Shown: in pieces, positions 17,570 through 26,333 of the stretch
Numbering within the stretch: position 1 is the stretch's first letter
Layout: the number at the start of each line of letters is the position of its first letter
Assembly (NCBI RefSeq): GCF_004208415.1
Contig: NZ_CP035758.1
Span: forward strand, 7,192,001 to 7,256,000
Reading direction: 5' to 3'
Length of the DNA stretch: 64,000 nucleotides
Source of the DNA: Ktedonosporobacter rubrisoli
GTDB taxonomy: Bacteria > Chloroflexota > Ktedonobacteria > Ktedonobacterales > Ktedonobacteraceae
Program-made: the position numbers and the translations under genes
The notes under the pieces: generated by a model
What the model was told of the DNA's origin: nothing
The model's input: the letters and a program-made list of their open reading frames with translations, nothing else
Database searches by the model: none

Positions 17570-18430
17570 TCAGGACGGCTTCACGCCCCAGATGCGCTGA
17601 GAATAGGCTACCGCGCAGAAATCGGGGGCCTGCATTTCGGCCATAGCACGCTCATAGAGCACCTCCAGCTCTGCGGAAGTGCCAAGCTGGCAGCTTACCA
17701 GGAAGGGCTGAATCAGCTTCAGCATTGTGCGGCAATCGTCGTAAATGGCTTCGTGCGCCGGTTGGCCAGCCGAATAGTTGAGGATATGTGCCTCCTGCCC
17801 AATATCCTGGAAACCAGCCTCCTGCAATAAACGGGCCTGAACAGCGGTAATCCCAATCTGCGAGCCCTCGGGCGAAAAGCATTGGCCGGCCAGGCGCATA
17901 GCCTTGACCATTAGATTGCAATAATGCGAGAACGAAGGGCTGGAAGAGGCGCCAACATTTTCAACCTCGGTACTGCATACGATCCCGCCCGGTCGCAGGA
18001 GTCGATAGCATTCGCGAAAGAAGGGCGGCCAGGTGGCCGTAGACATAAAACCCATGATCAGCCGCGAATGTACCACGTCAAAGGTTGCCTCGGGAAAATC
18101 AAGTCCGGAGCGAGCATCCATAGCACGGAAACGCGTATTCAAAAGTTCGCGTTCGCGCGCCATATGCTGCGCATAGGCCAGCATAATCTTGCTGACATCA
18201 ACGCCTGTCACCCAACATTCTGGATAACGCTCAGCTACGGAGAGCACCCATTCACCGGGGCCGCAGCCGATGTCAAGGATAGATTGCTTCTGCGAGAGAT
18301 CAAGGTTGGCGGGAAAAAGTCCTTGCTGCTGAGTAGCTATGCGGGCCTGCTTGACCAGGCGCGCCATCTCGGCCATATTTTCGGCTTCAATTGGATAATG
18401 TGCCTCTTGCTCAGGCTGGGGAGCTGGCAT
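17570..18430 (-). CDS. Class I SAM-dependent methyltransferase
   Basis: 286 residues. Motif I is SILDIGCGPGEWVLSVAERY (about 50-69), followed by VTGVDVS at the end of beta 2, MDARSGLDFPEATFDVVHSR around motif II, and LLRPGGIVCSTEVEN as the post-motif. The pattern is that of UbiE/Coq5-like small-molecule methyltransferases, but the substrate cannot be assigned. GGAG lies upstream of the ATG. The next gene of the operon, a GNAT acetyltransferase, is disrupted by the ISL3 element; the divergent GntR operon starts 186 bp away. Confidence 0.88.
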   Translation of the reverse strand: MPAPQPEQEAHYPIEAENMAEMARLVKQARIATQQQGLFPANLDLSQKQSILDIGCGPGEWVLSVAERYPECWVTGVDVSKIMLAYAQHMARERELLNTRFRAMDARSGLDFPEATFDVVHSRLIMGFMSTATWPPFFRECYRLLRPGGIVCSTEVENVGASSSPSFSHYCNLMVKAMRLAGQCFSPEGSQIGITAVQARLLQEAGFQDIGQEAHILNYSAGQPAHEAIYDDCRTMLKLIQPFLVSCQLGTSAELEVLYERAMAEMQAPDFCAVAYSQRIWGVKPS

Positions 18431-18539
18431 CCTGCAATCTCCTTTTTAGCATCTTTTCACAGTACAATGCTTAGCTTACACATTTTTAGTGAACGAGACA
18501 AGCCTTTCCTCAATCACTTTCTCCCGATATTGCCCACCC

Positions 18540-18598
18540 TTGACAAGTTCAGTTTTTGGGGCTACTATTTTATCATTGTGTCATAATTATGACACAAT
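18540..18598 (+). promoter_or_regulatory. Promoter and GntR operator of the ABC operon
   Basis: TTGACA (18540-18545), 17-bp spacer, TACTAT (18563-18568). Overlapping the start point is a perfect 24-bp palindrome, ATTGTGTCATAATTATGACACAAT trimmed at its ends here to positions 18575-18598. A YtrA-like repressor bound there would block initiation, giving autorepression of the gntR-ABC genes. Confidence 0.85.
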
Positions 18599-18615
18599 AG
18601 CACAAGAGGTCAAAG

Positions 18616-19029
18616 ATGGCTATCTGGTTACACATCGATATGCACAATGGCATACCCATTTATGTGCAATTGATACAACAGATCAAGCATGCAATTGAAG
18701 TTGGTAGACTTATGCCGGGAGACTCTTTACCAACGGTACGCGAACTAGCTAATGAGCTAGCGATTGCGCCCAATACCATTGTCAAAGCCTATAACGAGCT
18801 ACAGCGCACGGGCCTGATCGAAAGTCGTCCTGGCAGGGGAACTACAGTTGTTGGTCAAATTGAAGAAACTTTGCGCATACAGAAGCGCAAAGCACTTATC
18901 GAGCGCCTGCATACCCTGGTACTTGATGCTAATAGTCTGGATATGAGCACCCAGGAGCTACGAACTCATTTCGAGCACGCAGTTCAGCAATTTATGTCTG
19001 AATTGCCGAAGCGGAAGGAGAAGTCATGA
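18616..19029 (+). CDS. GntR family repressor, YtrA subfamily
   Basis: 137 residues: a winged helix-turn-helix (PIYVQLIQQIKHAIEVGRLM then LPTVRELANELAIAPNTIVK, YNELQRTGLIESRPGRGT) and only a short helical tail for dimerisation, which defines the YtrA subfamily. Such proteins sit at the head of ABC transporter operons and repress them. Here the stop overlaps the ATPase start by four bases (ATGA), so the genes are translationally coupled. A perfect palindrome at the promoter is the probable binding site. The effector is unknown, cell-wall stress or antimicrobials being typical for the subfamily. Confidence 0.93.
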   Translation: MAIWLHIDMHNGIPIYVQLIQQIKHAIEVGRLMPGDSLPTVRELANELAIAPNTIVKAYNELQRTGLIESRPGRGTTVVGQIEETLRIQKRKALIERLHTLVLDANSLDMSTQELRTHFEHAVQQFMSELPKRKEKS

Positions 19030-19985
19030 ATAATTTCGCAGTCAATGCTGATACAGCCTTTCCTAGAGCTGATAGCCAGGCAGCCATCGAAATAGACAAT
19101 CTTACGGTTAGCTATGGTAGCAATCAGATACTCAGAGGTTTAAACCTGCAGGTACCTCGCGGCTCGATCTACGGCTTGCTTGGCGCCAATGGAGCCGGCA
19201 AAACAACTTTAATAAAGACTCTACTTGGTATCAGGACACCTGATAAGGGCCACGTAAGAGTACTGGGCTTTGAGGCAGTCAAACAGCGCCAGGAGATTAG
19301 TGCCCGCGTTGGCTACGTCAGTGAATCCAGCAACTTCTACGAGTATCTGAACGTCAAGGAGCTCTGCTTGCTCTGCCGCAAGACCCAGCGGCATTGGAAT
19401 CAGGACAAGGTAGATCACTATCTACAGCTATTTGCCTTACCTGGCAAGAAAACGTTGAGGAAGTTCTCAAAAGGCATGAAGACGCAGCTCGCTCTTTGCC
19501 TATCCCTTGGTAACGAGCCTGATCTGCTCCTACTCGACGAGCCTACAGAGGGATTGGACCCGCTCGCGCGTGAGGTTTTCTTAAATATACTGATTAACGA
19601 GGTGGCGGCCAGTGGTACGACGATCTTTTTCTCGTCGCATGTGATACCAGAGATCGCAGCTATTGCTGATCATGTAGCAATCGTCTATGAGGGAAAGATA
19701 GTACTCAGCGACGAACTCGATAATCTACGCTCCTCTCACAAGATACTCCTTCTCGCCTATTCAGAGAAGTTGCCGGAACAGGAGATAGAAGCGTTGCAAA
19801 ACTTACCAGGTGTACTGCGACTTGAGCAAGAGGGTCGCCATATACGCTTGAGGGTTAAGAGCGATGTACATACTGTACTCGTCAAGTCCATCAAGGCTCG
19901 ACCTTATGAGTTGCGTGATATAGAGATAGTCCCGGCTCGCCTGGATCACATCCTGCTCGATTACCTGAAAGGAGGTGTACAATGA
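19026..19985 (+). CDS. ABC transporter ATP-binding protein
   Basis: 319 residues. Walker A GANGAGKTT (53-61), ABC signature FSKGMK (147-152, K in place of the usual second G/Q pattern), Walker B LLLLDEP (Asp171-Glu172) and the switch His in SSHVIPE. A C-terminal extension of about 90 residues follows the nucleotide-binding domain, as in YtrB/CcmA-like exporters. It overlaps gntR upstream and the permease gene downstream by four bases each. It energises the permease encoded next. Confidence 0.94.
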   Translation: MNNFAVNADTAFPRADSQAAIEIDNLTVSYGSNQILRGLNLQVPRGSIYGLLGANGAGKTTLIKTLLGIRTPDKGHVRVLGFEAVKQRQEISARVGYVSESSNFYEYLNVKELCLLCRKTQRHWNQDKVDHYLQLFALPGKKTLRKFSKGMKTQLALCLSLGNEPDLLLLDEPTEGLDPLAREVFLNILINEVAASGTTIFFSSHVIPEIAAIADHVAIVYEGKIVLSDELDNLRSSHKILLLAYSEKLPEQEIEALQNLPGVLRLEQEGRHIRLRVKSDVHTVLVKSIKARPYELRDIEIVPARLDHILLDYLKGGVQ

Positions 19986-20680
19986 TCAGAAAAGAATTGT
20001 TGGAGGTCCGCTGGAAGTTTTTCATCCTGGGACCGCTCATTCTGCTGGTTGCCGGTATGAATGTATCGCCCTACACGCCTTTCGGTACTTCTGCTGTGAG
20101 CAACCTTAATGCTTATGTCTGGCAACAATGGTTCTGGATAGGTGGTCCCGGCTTGTTGGGCTTTATGGCAGCTTTTCTGGGCAGTGGTCTTATCGCCGGT
20201 GAAGTGAATAAAGGAACTCTCTATTTCCTCCTCACCAGGCCCATCAGCCGCAAACGCATTCTACTTACCAAGTATGCCACAAGTATGGCTATACTCCTTA
20301 TACTTGCGCTGACGGCCAGCATCGTTATTGATGGAATATGTCTCCTGCTAGGACACCCGCAGGAGATGCTAAACCTGCTGATCGCAACCGGGCTGCTCTG
20401 GCTGAGCACGCTTTTCCCTCTCAGCCTTTCTTTACTCTTCTCGGTTATCTCGACCGAGAGCTCTCGGCCTTTGATCTACTCTCTGCTCTTTATACTTACG
20501 CTTGCAGCGTTGCCACCCTTGCTGCTCAGGGATCAGAACTGGAGCCTGTGGCACTATTGGAGTAGTCGAGAGGTCTATCTAGGGAATGGATTTCCTCTTA
20601 AAGAGTATCTTGTCTGCCTTCTTACGGCAGTCCTTCCTCTCCTGGGAGCACTGATAGCCTTTGGCAGGAGAAAGTATTAA
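19982..20680 (+). CDS. ABC transporter permease, ABC-2 type
   Basis: 232 residues with about six transmembrane segments, the second preceded by the GEVNKGTLYFLLTRPISRKR block typical of ABC-2 permeases. It is short, lacking a large extracellular loop, so a homodimer with two ATPase subunits is likely. Coupled by an ATGA overlap to the ATPase gene. Probable role is export or membrane stress defence under control of the GntR protein. Confidence 0.88.
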   Translation: MIRKELLEVRWKFFILGPLILLVAGMNVSPYTPFGTSAVSNLNAYVWQQWFWIGGPGLLGFMAAFLGSGLIAGEVNKGTLYFLLTRPISRKRILLTKYATSMAILLILALTASIVIDGICLLLGHPQEMLNLLIATGLLWLSTLFPLSLSLLFSVISTESSRPLIYSLLFILTLAALPPLLLRDQNWSLWHYWSSREVYLGNGFPLKEYLVCLLTAVLPLLGALIAFGRRKY

Positions 20681-21078
20681 GTGGAAATTGGCAGAATGAA
20701 ATGGCACTATAGCATGTAAGACATTTGATAGTTTCACAGGCAAATTCGGATGAATAATGAAGATGTGGCTCTCATTCCTATACTTCCAAGCTTCGGCAAC
20801 TAGCAGCTGATAGTAGCTTGGAGGGTCAGGATCTAAGGCCTGATCATTCATAGGGACAACCTTTTGTCCGTATTTAATGACCAGAAAATAGGACTTTATG
20901 TAGAAAAATATGAAGTTCGATTACATAACTTTTGCAGACGTCATCTCGTTAGTTCGACATGTTGGCCTTATGTAAATACAAATTTATGCGCCAATGCCTA
21001 AATAAACGCAGCAAATACACCCTATCACTATAGATAAATTATTAGCTTTAACCTGAAAGTACGAAAGGATCTAAAGAT
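20681..21078. other. Gene-free stretch between permease and CPBP genes
   Basis: About 400 AT-rich bases. A minus-strand frame of 90 codons enters it from the permease gene but is probably a shadow. AAAGGATC at 21063 serves the next gene. No clear terminator follows the ABC operon. Confidence 0.45.
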
Positions 21079-21924
21079 ATGTCAACTAAGACAAAGGGAA
21101 TTCTAGCATTTTTACTCCTGGCCTTCGGCCTGACCTGGCTCAACTGGGGACTAGGTTGGCTGCTTGGCTTTTCGGTAGAGGACCCGATGTTCACGCTGAT
21201 TTGCCTACCCGCCCTTTTCACACCAGCGATCGCTACCATTATTGTAAGACGTTGGATCACCCGGGAAGGATTTCAGGATGCAGGACTTCAACTAAACTTC
21301 AAAAGGGGCTGGTTTTATTATCCCCTGGCTGGAGCCCTGCGCTTGTCCACATATATACTCATCGTAGTATTGGCAGTTCTGTTCAAGTTTTTACAGCCTT
21401 CATTCTCTCTGTCAGGCATGACAGTCATACCTTTCTTCAACCTCCATCTGCAAGTATGGCAAGCGTTTCTCCTTCTATTGCTCTTGACTCCGCTTATGAT
21501 GCCGGTTTTTTGGGGCGAAGAGTTTGGCTGGAGAGGCTACTTGCAGGTACGCTTATTCAGTAACCGTCCCATACTGGCAGCTATTACCACAGGCCTGATC
21601 TGGGGCATCTGGCACTATCCGCTCCTCTTTCATGGCTATGCTGGTTATACAAATATCGTAGTCTCGCTAGCAACTTACACTGGCCAGACAATTCTCCTCT
21701 CCTTCATTTACGGTTGGCTGCGTCTACGTAGTGGAAGCGTCTGGCCTGGCTGTCTTTACCATGCTACTAACAACCTCTTTTACGGTCAATTTTTCATGCC
21801 CTTGTTCATAGGTAAAGGTAAACTCGATCCTACTACCTGGGATATGCTCTCATGGATTTTCCTTGGTCTGATCGCTCTCGGCCTGATCATTAGCGGTCAG
21901 CTCCGGGCTAAAAATCCTGCCTAA
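21079..21924 (+). CDS. CPBP family intramembrane metalloprotease
   Basis: 281 residues, about seven or eight membrane helices. The Abi/CPBP active-site motif GEEFGWRGYL has Glu147, Glu148 and Arg152; WHYPLLFHG and HATNN supply the second and third motifs with metal-binding residues. Family members act as prenyl-type endopeptidases or in bacteriocin immunity. The position downstream of a YtrA-type ABC operon is common for such proteins and suggests a shared role in envelope or antimicrobial defence, although its own leader of 400 bp implies separate transcription. Confidence 0.9.
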   Translation: MSTKTKGILAFLLLAFGLTWLNWGLGWLLGFSVEDPMFTLICLPALFTPAIATIIVRRWITREGFQDAGLQLNFKRGWFYYPLAGALRLSTYILIVVLAVLFKFLQPSFSLSGMTVIPFFNLHLQVWQAFLLLLLLTPLMMPVFWGEEFGWRGYLQVRLFSNRPILAAITTGLIWGIWHYPLLFHGYAGYTNIVVSLATYTGQTILLSFIYGWLRLRSGSVWPGCLYHATNNLFYGQFFMPLFIGKGKLDPTTWDMLSWIFLGLIALGLIISGQLRAKNPA

Positions 21925-21934
21925 CGCTGGACCT

Positions 21935-21964
21935 GAGGAACTGTCGTCATGCCGACAGTTCCTC
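21935..21964 (+). terminator. Hairpin after the CPBP gene
   Basis: GAGGAACTGTCG (21935-21946) pairs perfectly with 21953-21964 around a six-base loop, eleven bases after the stop codon. No T-tract follows, so termination efficiency is uncertain. Confidence 0.55.
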
Positions 21965-22021
21965 AAAGTAAAGAGAAGGATTTCACAAAGATCAGTTCAT
22001 CCAGCTTCATTTAGAGTAGCC

Positions 22022-22081
22022 AAAAAAAGAAGTCACCTGTCCTCGGGTAGTTTGCTTAACCATTCCTTAAGGACAGGTGGC
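22022..22081 (-). terminator. Intrinsic terminator of def
   Basis: On the minus strand a 12-bp stem (22081-22070 with 22043-22032, core ACCTGTCC/GGACAGGT) is followed by GACTTC and a run of seven T (22028-22022). It lies about 60 bp after the def stop. Confidence 0.8.
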
Positions 22082-22141
22082 AGTTTCTGATGTAACTTTT
22101 GTCTCCTGTGAAAAGTGCCCGGGAGCCGAAGCAGGCAACGG

Positions 22142-22645
22142 TTACTCCACTACCGCAGCCTCTTCCTCAAGCTCATCGGCGCGCACTTCGCGCAAATCTT
22201 CGGGCCGATCCAAACGATCAAGGAAAAGAACGCCGTCCAGATGATCGATCTCGTGCTGAAGGACGCGCGCGAACCAGCCCTCGGCCGGCACACGGATCGG
22301 CTTACCGCGTACATCCTGCCCCTTGACCAGAACCTTGCTTGCGCGCCGAATATTCTCGCCAACATAGCCAGGAATGCTCAGGCAGCCCTCGGTTCCAACC
22401 TCCTCGCCTTCTGCCTTGACGATCTCAGGGTTGAAGACGGCTACCTTGTGATCTTCGTATGCGGCCACAAACACGCGGATTGACTGTGCGATCTGCGGAG
22501 CTGCTAATCCTACGCCGTTAGCCGCATACATAGTTTCAAACATATCATCTACAAGCTTTTGGAGAGATGGATCGAAGCGATGAACCTTCTTTGCTTTGCG
22601 CCGTAGAATAGGGTTTTCTGTAGTAATGATCTTACGAATTGACAT
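22142..22645 (-). CDS. def: Peptide deformylase
   Basis: Removes the formyl group from nascent N-terminal methionine. All three metal motifs are present: GVGLAAPQ (44-51), EGCLS with Cys88, and HEIDH with His131, Glu132 and His135. At 167 residues it is a normal bacterial enzyme. ATG 22645 is chosen because conserved sequence (IRKIITTENPILRRKA) starts just after it; the frame continues upstream to a TTG at 22711 with unconserved residues. It is divergent to tilS and ends in a clear terminator. Confidence 0.96.
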   Translation of the reverse strand: MSIRKIITTENPILRRKAKKVHRFDPSLQKLVDDMFETMYAANGVGLAAPQIAQSIRVFVAAYEDHKVAVFNPEIVKAEGEEVGTEGCLSIPGYVGENIRRASKVLVKGQDVRGKPIRVPAEGWFARVLQHEIDHLDGVLFLDRLDRPEDLREVRADELEEEAAVVE

Positions 22646-22800
22646 AATTTTCTCTTGCCCCTGCGCGACCTCGAAAAACTCAGGGCCTTGCCCTGACAAA
22701 CTCCGAGCCAATAAAAGTGAGCCAGCACAAATAGCGCTTACGCAGCAATTTTGCCAGGCTCTGCTACCAAAAATCTACTCGGAACCGGTGAAACAACACC

Positions 22801-22830
22801 TTGACGGATGCTATAATTGCCTTATATCGT
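22801..22830 (+). promoter_or_regulatory. Promoter candidates for tilS
   Basis: TGCTATAAT (22809-22817) is an extended -10 of consensus sequence; alternatively TTGACG (22801-22806) with TATATC (22823-22828) at a 16-bp spacing. Transcription would start 20-40 nt before the tilS ATG, which lacks an obvious ribosome site. Confidence 0.5.
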
Positions 22831-22857
22831 ATCATATAAAATATACTAAGCGCAAAT

Positions 22858-24357
22858 ATGGTAGAAATTATCGAGGTTGTCATAGCTTATAGCGAGCAGC
22901 ATGGCCTTCTCCCTGACCACAGTAAGATCGTGGTAGCTGTTTCGGGAGGGGCCGATTCGTTATGTCTCCTTCACCTGCTGCACAGCCTCTGTGGTCCAGG
23001 CAAGCGTTTCCCAACTGTACGATTACACGTCGCACACCTCAATCACCAATTGCGTGGCGAGGAAGGAGCACGCGACGCAGCTGCCGTGGCAAATCTGGCC
23101 GCAGCCTGGGATTTACCTGCCACTATTGGGGCGATTGATGTGCCAGCCCTGGCTCAGCAAGAGCGCCGGTCACTGGAAGAGGCAGCGCGCGAGGCTCGCT
23201 ATCGCTTCTTACGCCAGGTTGCCCAGGAGCTCACGGAAAGTGGAGGCGAGACACTGATAGCCGTAGCGCACCATATGGACGATCAAGTTGAGACTCTTCT
23301 GCTCCACTGGCTGCGTGGCGGCGGCCTCGCCAGCATGATCGGCTTGCAGCCCAGGCAGCGAGATATTATTCGTCCGCTGCTCTGCCTTAGCCGCGCCGAT
23401 ACTCAGGCCTATTGCCGTGAGCATGGCCTGACGCCCATGGAAGACAGCAGCAACACCGATCCCCGCTTTCTACGCAATCGCCTCCGCCATGAGCTCTTAC
23501 CCCTGCTAGAATCGCTAAATCCCGGCATTCGCGCTACTTTATTACGCAATGCCGAGGTAATGCAGGCCGACCTGGCCTTGATAGAGGAGCAAGTAGAGCA
23601 TTCCTGGCCGAGAGTTGTAAGCTTCGAGCAGAGCGCATGCATCGGTCTGCGTTGCTCGGAGCTGCAGGCCTTGCCGCTTAGCTTGCAACGACATCTGCTG
23701 CGACGCGTAACGGCTCGCCTGAGCGCTGGCCAGTCTCCTCTAGAGCTGCGGCACTATCGCTTGATCGAGCAACTCGCGCAGCGCAAGGAAAGCGCCGAAG
23801 AGATGATGTTACATCTACCTCAACACCTGCGTGTGAGGCGTAAGGGCGATACATTACTATTTACACGAGACGATGATTACCAGAAGCAGCCGAGCGCAAA
23901 GGAAGAGCCTATAGAGGTGACCCTGCCAATCCCTGGCCAACATAAGGTGCCTGGCACATCCTTGATAGCCTGCGCCGAGATTGTAGCGGAGGCCGTGACG
24001 CGCCAGGTAGTTGACGCGCTGGCATATGGGAATTGGAACGAGGTGTGGCACATACTTGCGCCAACACGTTATGTAGTATATATCGATGGCGGAAGCGTGG
24101 GTCATACTTTGCATGTGCGCACCAGACGCCCGGGTGATCGTATTCGACTGCTCGGTATGGCCAGGGAGAAAAAAGTGCAGGATGTGCTCGTCGATAAGCA
24201 CATAGCACGCGCCGAACGCGAGCAGATCCCGCTCTTCTTTTCCGCAAAACACTGCATCTGGCTGGCAGGCGTTCAGGTCGATGATCGGGTGCGCCTGACC
24301 GAGCAAACGCGCCATATTGTGCGCTTATCCATCAGGCCAATGGAGCCGGACTATTAA
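22858..24357 (+). CDS. tilS: tRNA(Ile)-lysidine synthase
   Basis: Attaches lysine to C34 of the AUA-reading tRNA(Ile), using ATP. The PP-loop SGGADS (29-34) is followed by HLNHQLRGEEGARDA, AREARYRFL and HHMDDQVETLLLHWLRG, the standard TilS core, and then by the middle helical region (about 230-330) and the C-terminal TilS_C domain ending near KHCIWLAGVQVDDRV. With 499 residues it is of the long type. It precedes hpt, the widespread tilS-hpt order. No ribosome site is obvious at the ATG. Confidence 0.95.
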   Translation: MVEIIEVVIAYSEQHGLLPDHSKIVVAVSGGADSLCLLHLLHSLCGPGKRFPTVRLHVAHLNHQLRGEEGARDAAAVANLAAAWDLPATIGAIDVPALAQQERRSLEEAAREARYRFLRQVAQELTESGGETLIAVAHHMDDQVETLLLHWLRGGGLASMIGLQPRQRDIIRPLLCLSRADTQAYCREHGLTPMEDSSNTDPRFLRNRLRHELLPLLESLNPGIRATLLRNAEVMQADLALIEEQVEHSWPRVVSFEQSACIGLRCSELQALPLSLQRHLLRRVTARLSAGQSPLELRHYRLIEQLAQRKESAEEMMLHLPQHLRVRRKGDTLLFTRDDDYQKQPSAKEEPIEVTLPIPGQHKVPGTSLIACAEIVAEAVTRQVVDALAYGNWNEVWHILAPTRYVVYIDGGSVGHTLHVRTRRPGDRIRLLGMAREKKVQDVLVDKHIARAEREQIPLFFSAKHCIWLAGVQVDDRVRLTEQTRHIVRLSIRPMEPDY

Positions 24358-24441
24358 AGTAGACAGAGCCATATCTGGGGCAAACTATTTAGCATCAGGC
24401 CCAGCGATGCCCACTGGAAGCGCTCTAACAGAGAGGTACAC

Positions 24442-25023
24442 ATGCACAAAGACATTTGCGAGATCCTGATCTCCGAGGAACAGATACGCACCAAAGTTGC
24501 GGAACTTGGTCAACAGATCTCTGAACATTACCAGGGCAAGAATCTGCTCTTGCTAGGCACGCTGAAGGGAGCTGTCCCCTTTATCGCAGATCTAGCGCGC
24601 GCAATTCATGTTCCCCTGGAGCTCGATTATATGGCAGTGGCCAGCTATGGCGATAGCACAGTGTCCAGCGGGATTGTGCGTATCACAAAGGATCTGGAAG
24701 GCCCGATTGATCACAAACATGTCTTAATTATCGAGGATATTATTGATAGTGGCCTCACCCTGCACTATTTGATAGATCTACTGAGGCGGCGCAATCCGCT
24801 AAGCCTGCGTATCTGTGCTCTCTTAACCAAGGATCGAAAACGGCTTCAGGAGATCGAGTGCGACTATGTGGGCTTCCATATTCCTGACCGTTTCGTCGTC
24901 GGCTATGGGCTTGATTACGCGCAGCGCTACCGCAACCTTCCTTATGTCGGTATTCTGAAGCCATCAGTCTATGAAGGCAGCCAGAAACCACAGACGGAAC
25001 ATCAAAGCCCGGCAGAACGCTAA
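24442..25023 (+). CDS. hpt: Hypoxanthine phosphoribosyltransferase
   Basis: Salvages hypoxanthine and guanine to IMP and GMP with PRPP. The PRPP-binding signature HVLIIEDIIDSGLTL (from about residue 93) and the N-terminal LLLGTLKGAVPFIADL block are typical; FHIPDRFVVGYGLDYAQ is the C-terminal family motif. 193 residues is slightly long because of a polar tail. AGAGAGG lies before the ATG. It follows tilS by 84 bp. The usual third partner ftsH is absent here; a MITE-like repeat follows instead. Confidence 0.95.
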   Translation: MHKDICEILISEEQIRTKVAELGQQISEHYQGKNLLLLGTLKGAVPFIADLARAIHVPLELDYMAVASYGDSTVSSGIVRITKDLEGPIDHKHVLIIEDIIDSGLTLHYLIDLLRRRNPLSLRICALLTKDRKRLQEIECDYVGFHIPDRFVVGYGLDYAQRYRNLPYVGILKPSVYEGSQKPQTEHQSPAER

Positions 25024-25073
25024 ACACGTTGCCCCTTCCCTCCTGTGCTACAATGTCTCTAATCGATCATAAA

Positions 25074-25202
25074 CTAGTGTTCTGTCAAGGTTGACGTGAT
25101 GGGGAAACCAGCAGAATGGTCAAGGGAGCGCAGCGATCGAGCTGACGCGCCGCGATCTGGTGGATTGGCACACTCCTCTCACGACTTCTGATAAAGCACT
25201 AG
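25074..25202. repeat. MITE-like repeat, copy C
   Basis: 129 bp from CTAG to CTAG. It begins CTAGTGTTCTGTCAAGGTTG and ends CACTCCTCTCACGACTTCTG plus ATAAAGCACTAG. The two ends are imperfect inverted repeats, and the ends match copies at 34814-34965 and 34962-35136, while the centre is shorter. No coding capacity. Confidence 0.75.
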
Positions 25203-25242
25203 CTAACAGTACGAGATTTGCAGGCACAGGAGAGAAGTTTTG

Positions 25243-26274
25243 ATGACATCGGTCGGCGTCATTGGCAGCGGTGCATGGGGCACGACATTAGCTCTTATGT
25301 TGGGTAAGAAGGGCGTGGCAACTACGCTCTGGGAACATCGGGACGAACGCGCTCTTGAAATACAGCGGCGCCGCGAGAATAGCCTGTTTCTGGCGGGCTT
25401 TCGTCTGCCTGCAATGGTGCAGGTAACCGCAGACATCGCGGAAGCTACTCACAATAAAGATATCCTCTTGCTGGTAACTCCTTCACAGCGCATGCGTGAG
25501 AATATGCGCATTCTCGCTCCTCATTTAGACAAAGAGACGCTTCTGGTCAATGCAAGTAAAGGTATTGAGATGAGCAGCCTTAAGTGTATGACCGAGGTAA
25601 TTGTCGAAGAGGTACCGACAGCCCGGCAGCGGATCGCGGCGTTAAGCGGCCCTAATCTCTCGCGCGAGGTAGCTGAAGAGAAACCAACAGCCGCCGTCGT
25701 GGCTTCACACAATGATGAGGTAGCTGTACGCATAAGGGATCTACTGACGACAAGCTATTTTCGGGTCTATACAGCTCACGATGTCACCGGTATTGAGTTG
25801 GCCGGGGCGCTCAAGAATATCATCGCCATTGGGGCCGGCATCAACGATGGCCTGGGCTATGGCGAGAATGCCAAGGCGGCTTTTATCACGCGCGGTCTGG
25901 CTGAGATTGCGCGCCTGGGCATGGCCGCCGGCGCCAATCCACTCACCTTTGCTGGCCTGGCCGGCGTCGGCGACCTGATCGCGACTTGTGCCAGCCCTCT
26001 AAGTCGCAATATGCAGCTTGGTAAGCGCCTGGCCGGCGGAGAGCGCCTGGAAGCGATCTTGAGCTCCACGCACTCGGTGGCTGAAGGTGTCTCTACTACA
26101 CGGGCCGCTCTGCAACTGGCTGCGCGCTACGGCGTAGAAATGCCCATTGCCCAACAGATGAGCCAGGTTCTCTTTGCCGGGCTCGACCCGCGCAAAGCCG
26201 TCTCGGAACTTATGATGCGCGATCCCAAAGGGGAATTGGAAGGCATCGTGCATGCTAACATTGGCTTGCGCTGA
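25243..26274 (+). CDS. gpsA: NAD(P)-dependent glycerol-3-phosphate dehydrogenase
   Basis: Makes sn-glycerol 3-phosphate for phospholipids from dihydroxyacetone phosphate. The dinucleotide motif VGVIGSGAWGTTLA is at the N-terminus, SGPNLSREVAEEKPTA is the family block in the middle, and GIELAGALKNIIAIGAGI holds the catalytic Lys. About 343 residues, full length. AGGAGA precedes both an in-frame TTG (25240) and the ATG (25243); the ATG is preferred. It lies just downstream of a MITE-like repeat, which may have separated it from the tilS-hpt genes. Confidence 0.96.
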   Translation: MTSVGVIGSGAWGTTLALMLGKKGVATTLWEHRDERALEIQRRRENSLFLAGFRLPAMVQVTADIAEATHNKDILLLVTPSQRMRENMRILAPHLDKETLLVNASKGIEMSSLKCMTEVIVEEVPTARQRIAALSGPNLSREVAEEKPTAAVVASHNDEVAVRIRDLLTTSYFRVYTAHDVTGIELAGALKNIIAIGAGINDGLGYGENAKAAFITRGLAEIARLGMAAGANPLTFAGLAGVGDLIATCASPLSRNMQLGKRLAGGERLEAILSSTHSVAEGVSTTRAALQLAARYGVEMPIAQQMSQVLFAGLDPRKAVSELMMRDPKGELEGIVHANIGLR

Positions 26275-26333
26275 TACCGTTTCTAAAATGTATAGTTATC
26301 CTAAGCTATCCTCACCTATCAAGAGCATATTCG

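Noticed and set aside
20579..20851. Minus-strand frame of 90 codons at the end of the ABC permease gene
   Set aside because: Its first 25 residues look plausible, but more than a third overlaps the permease gene antisense and no family is recognised. It might be a remnant.
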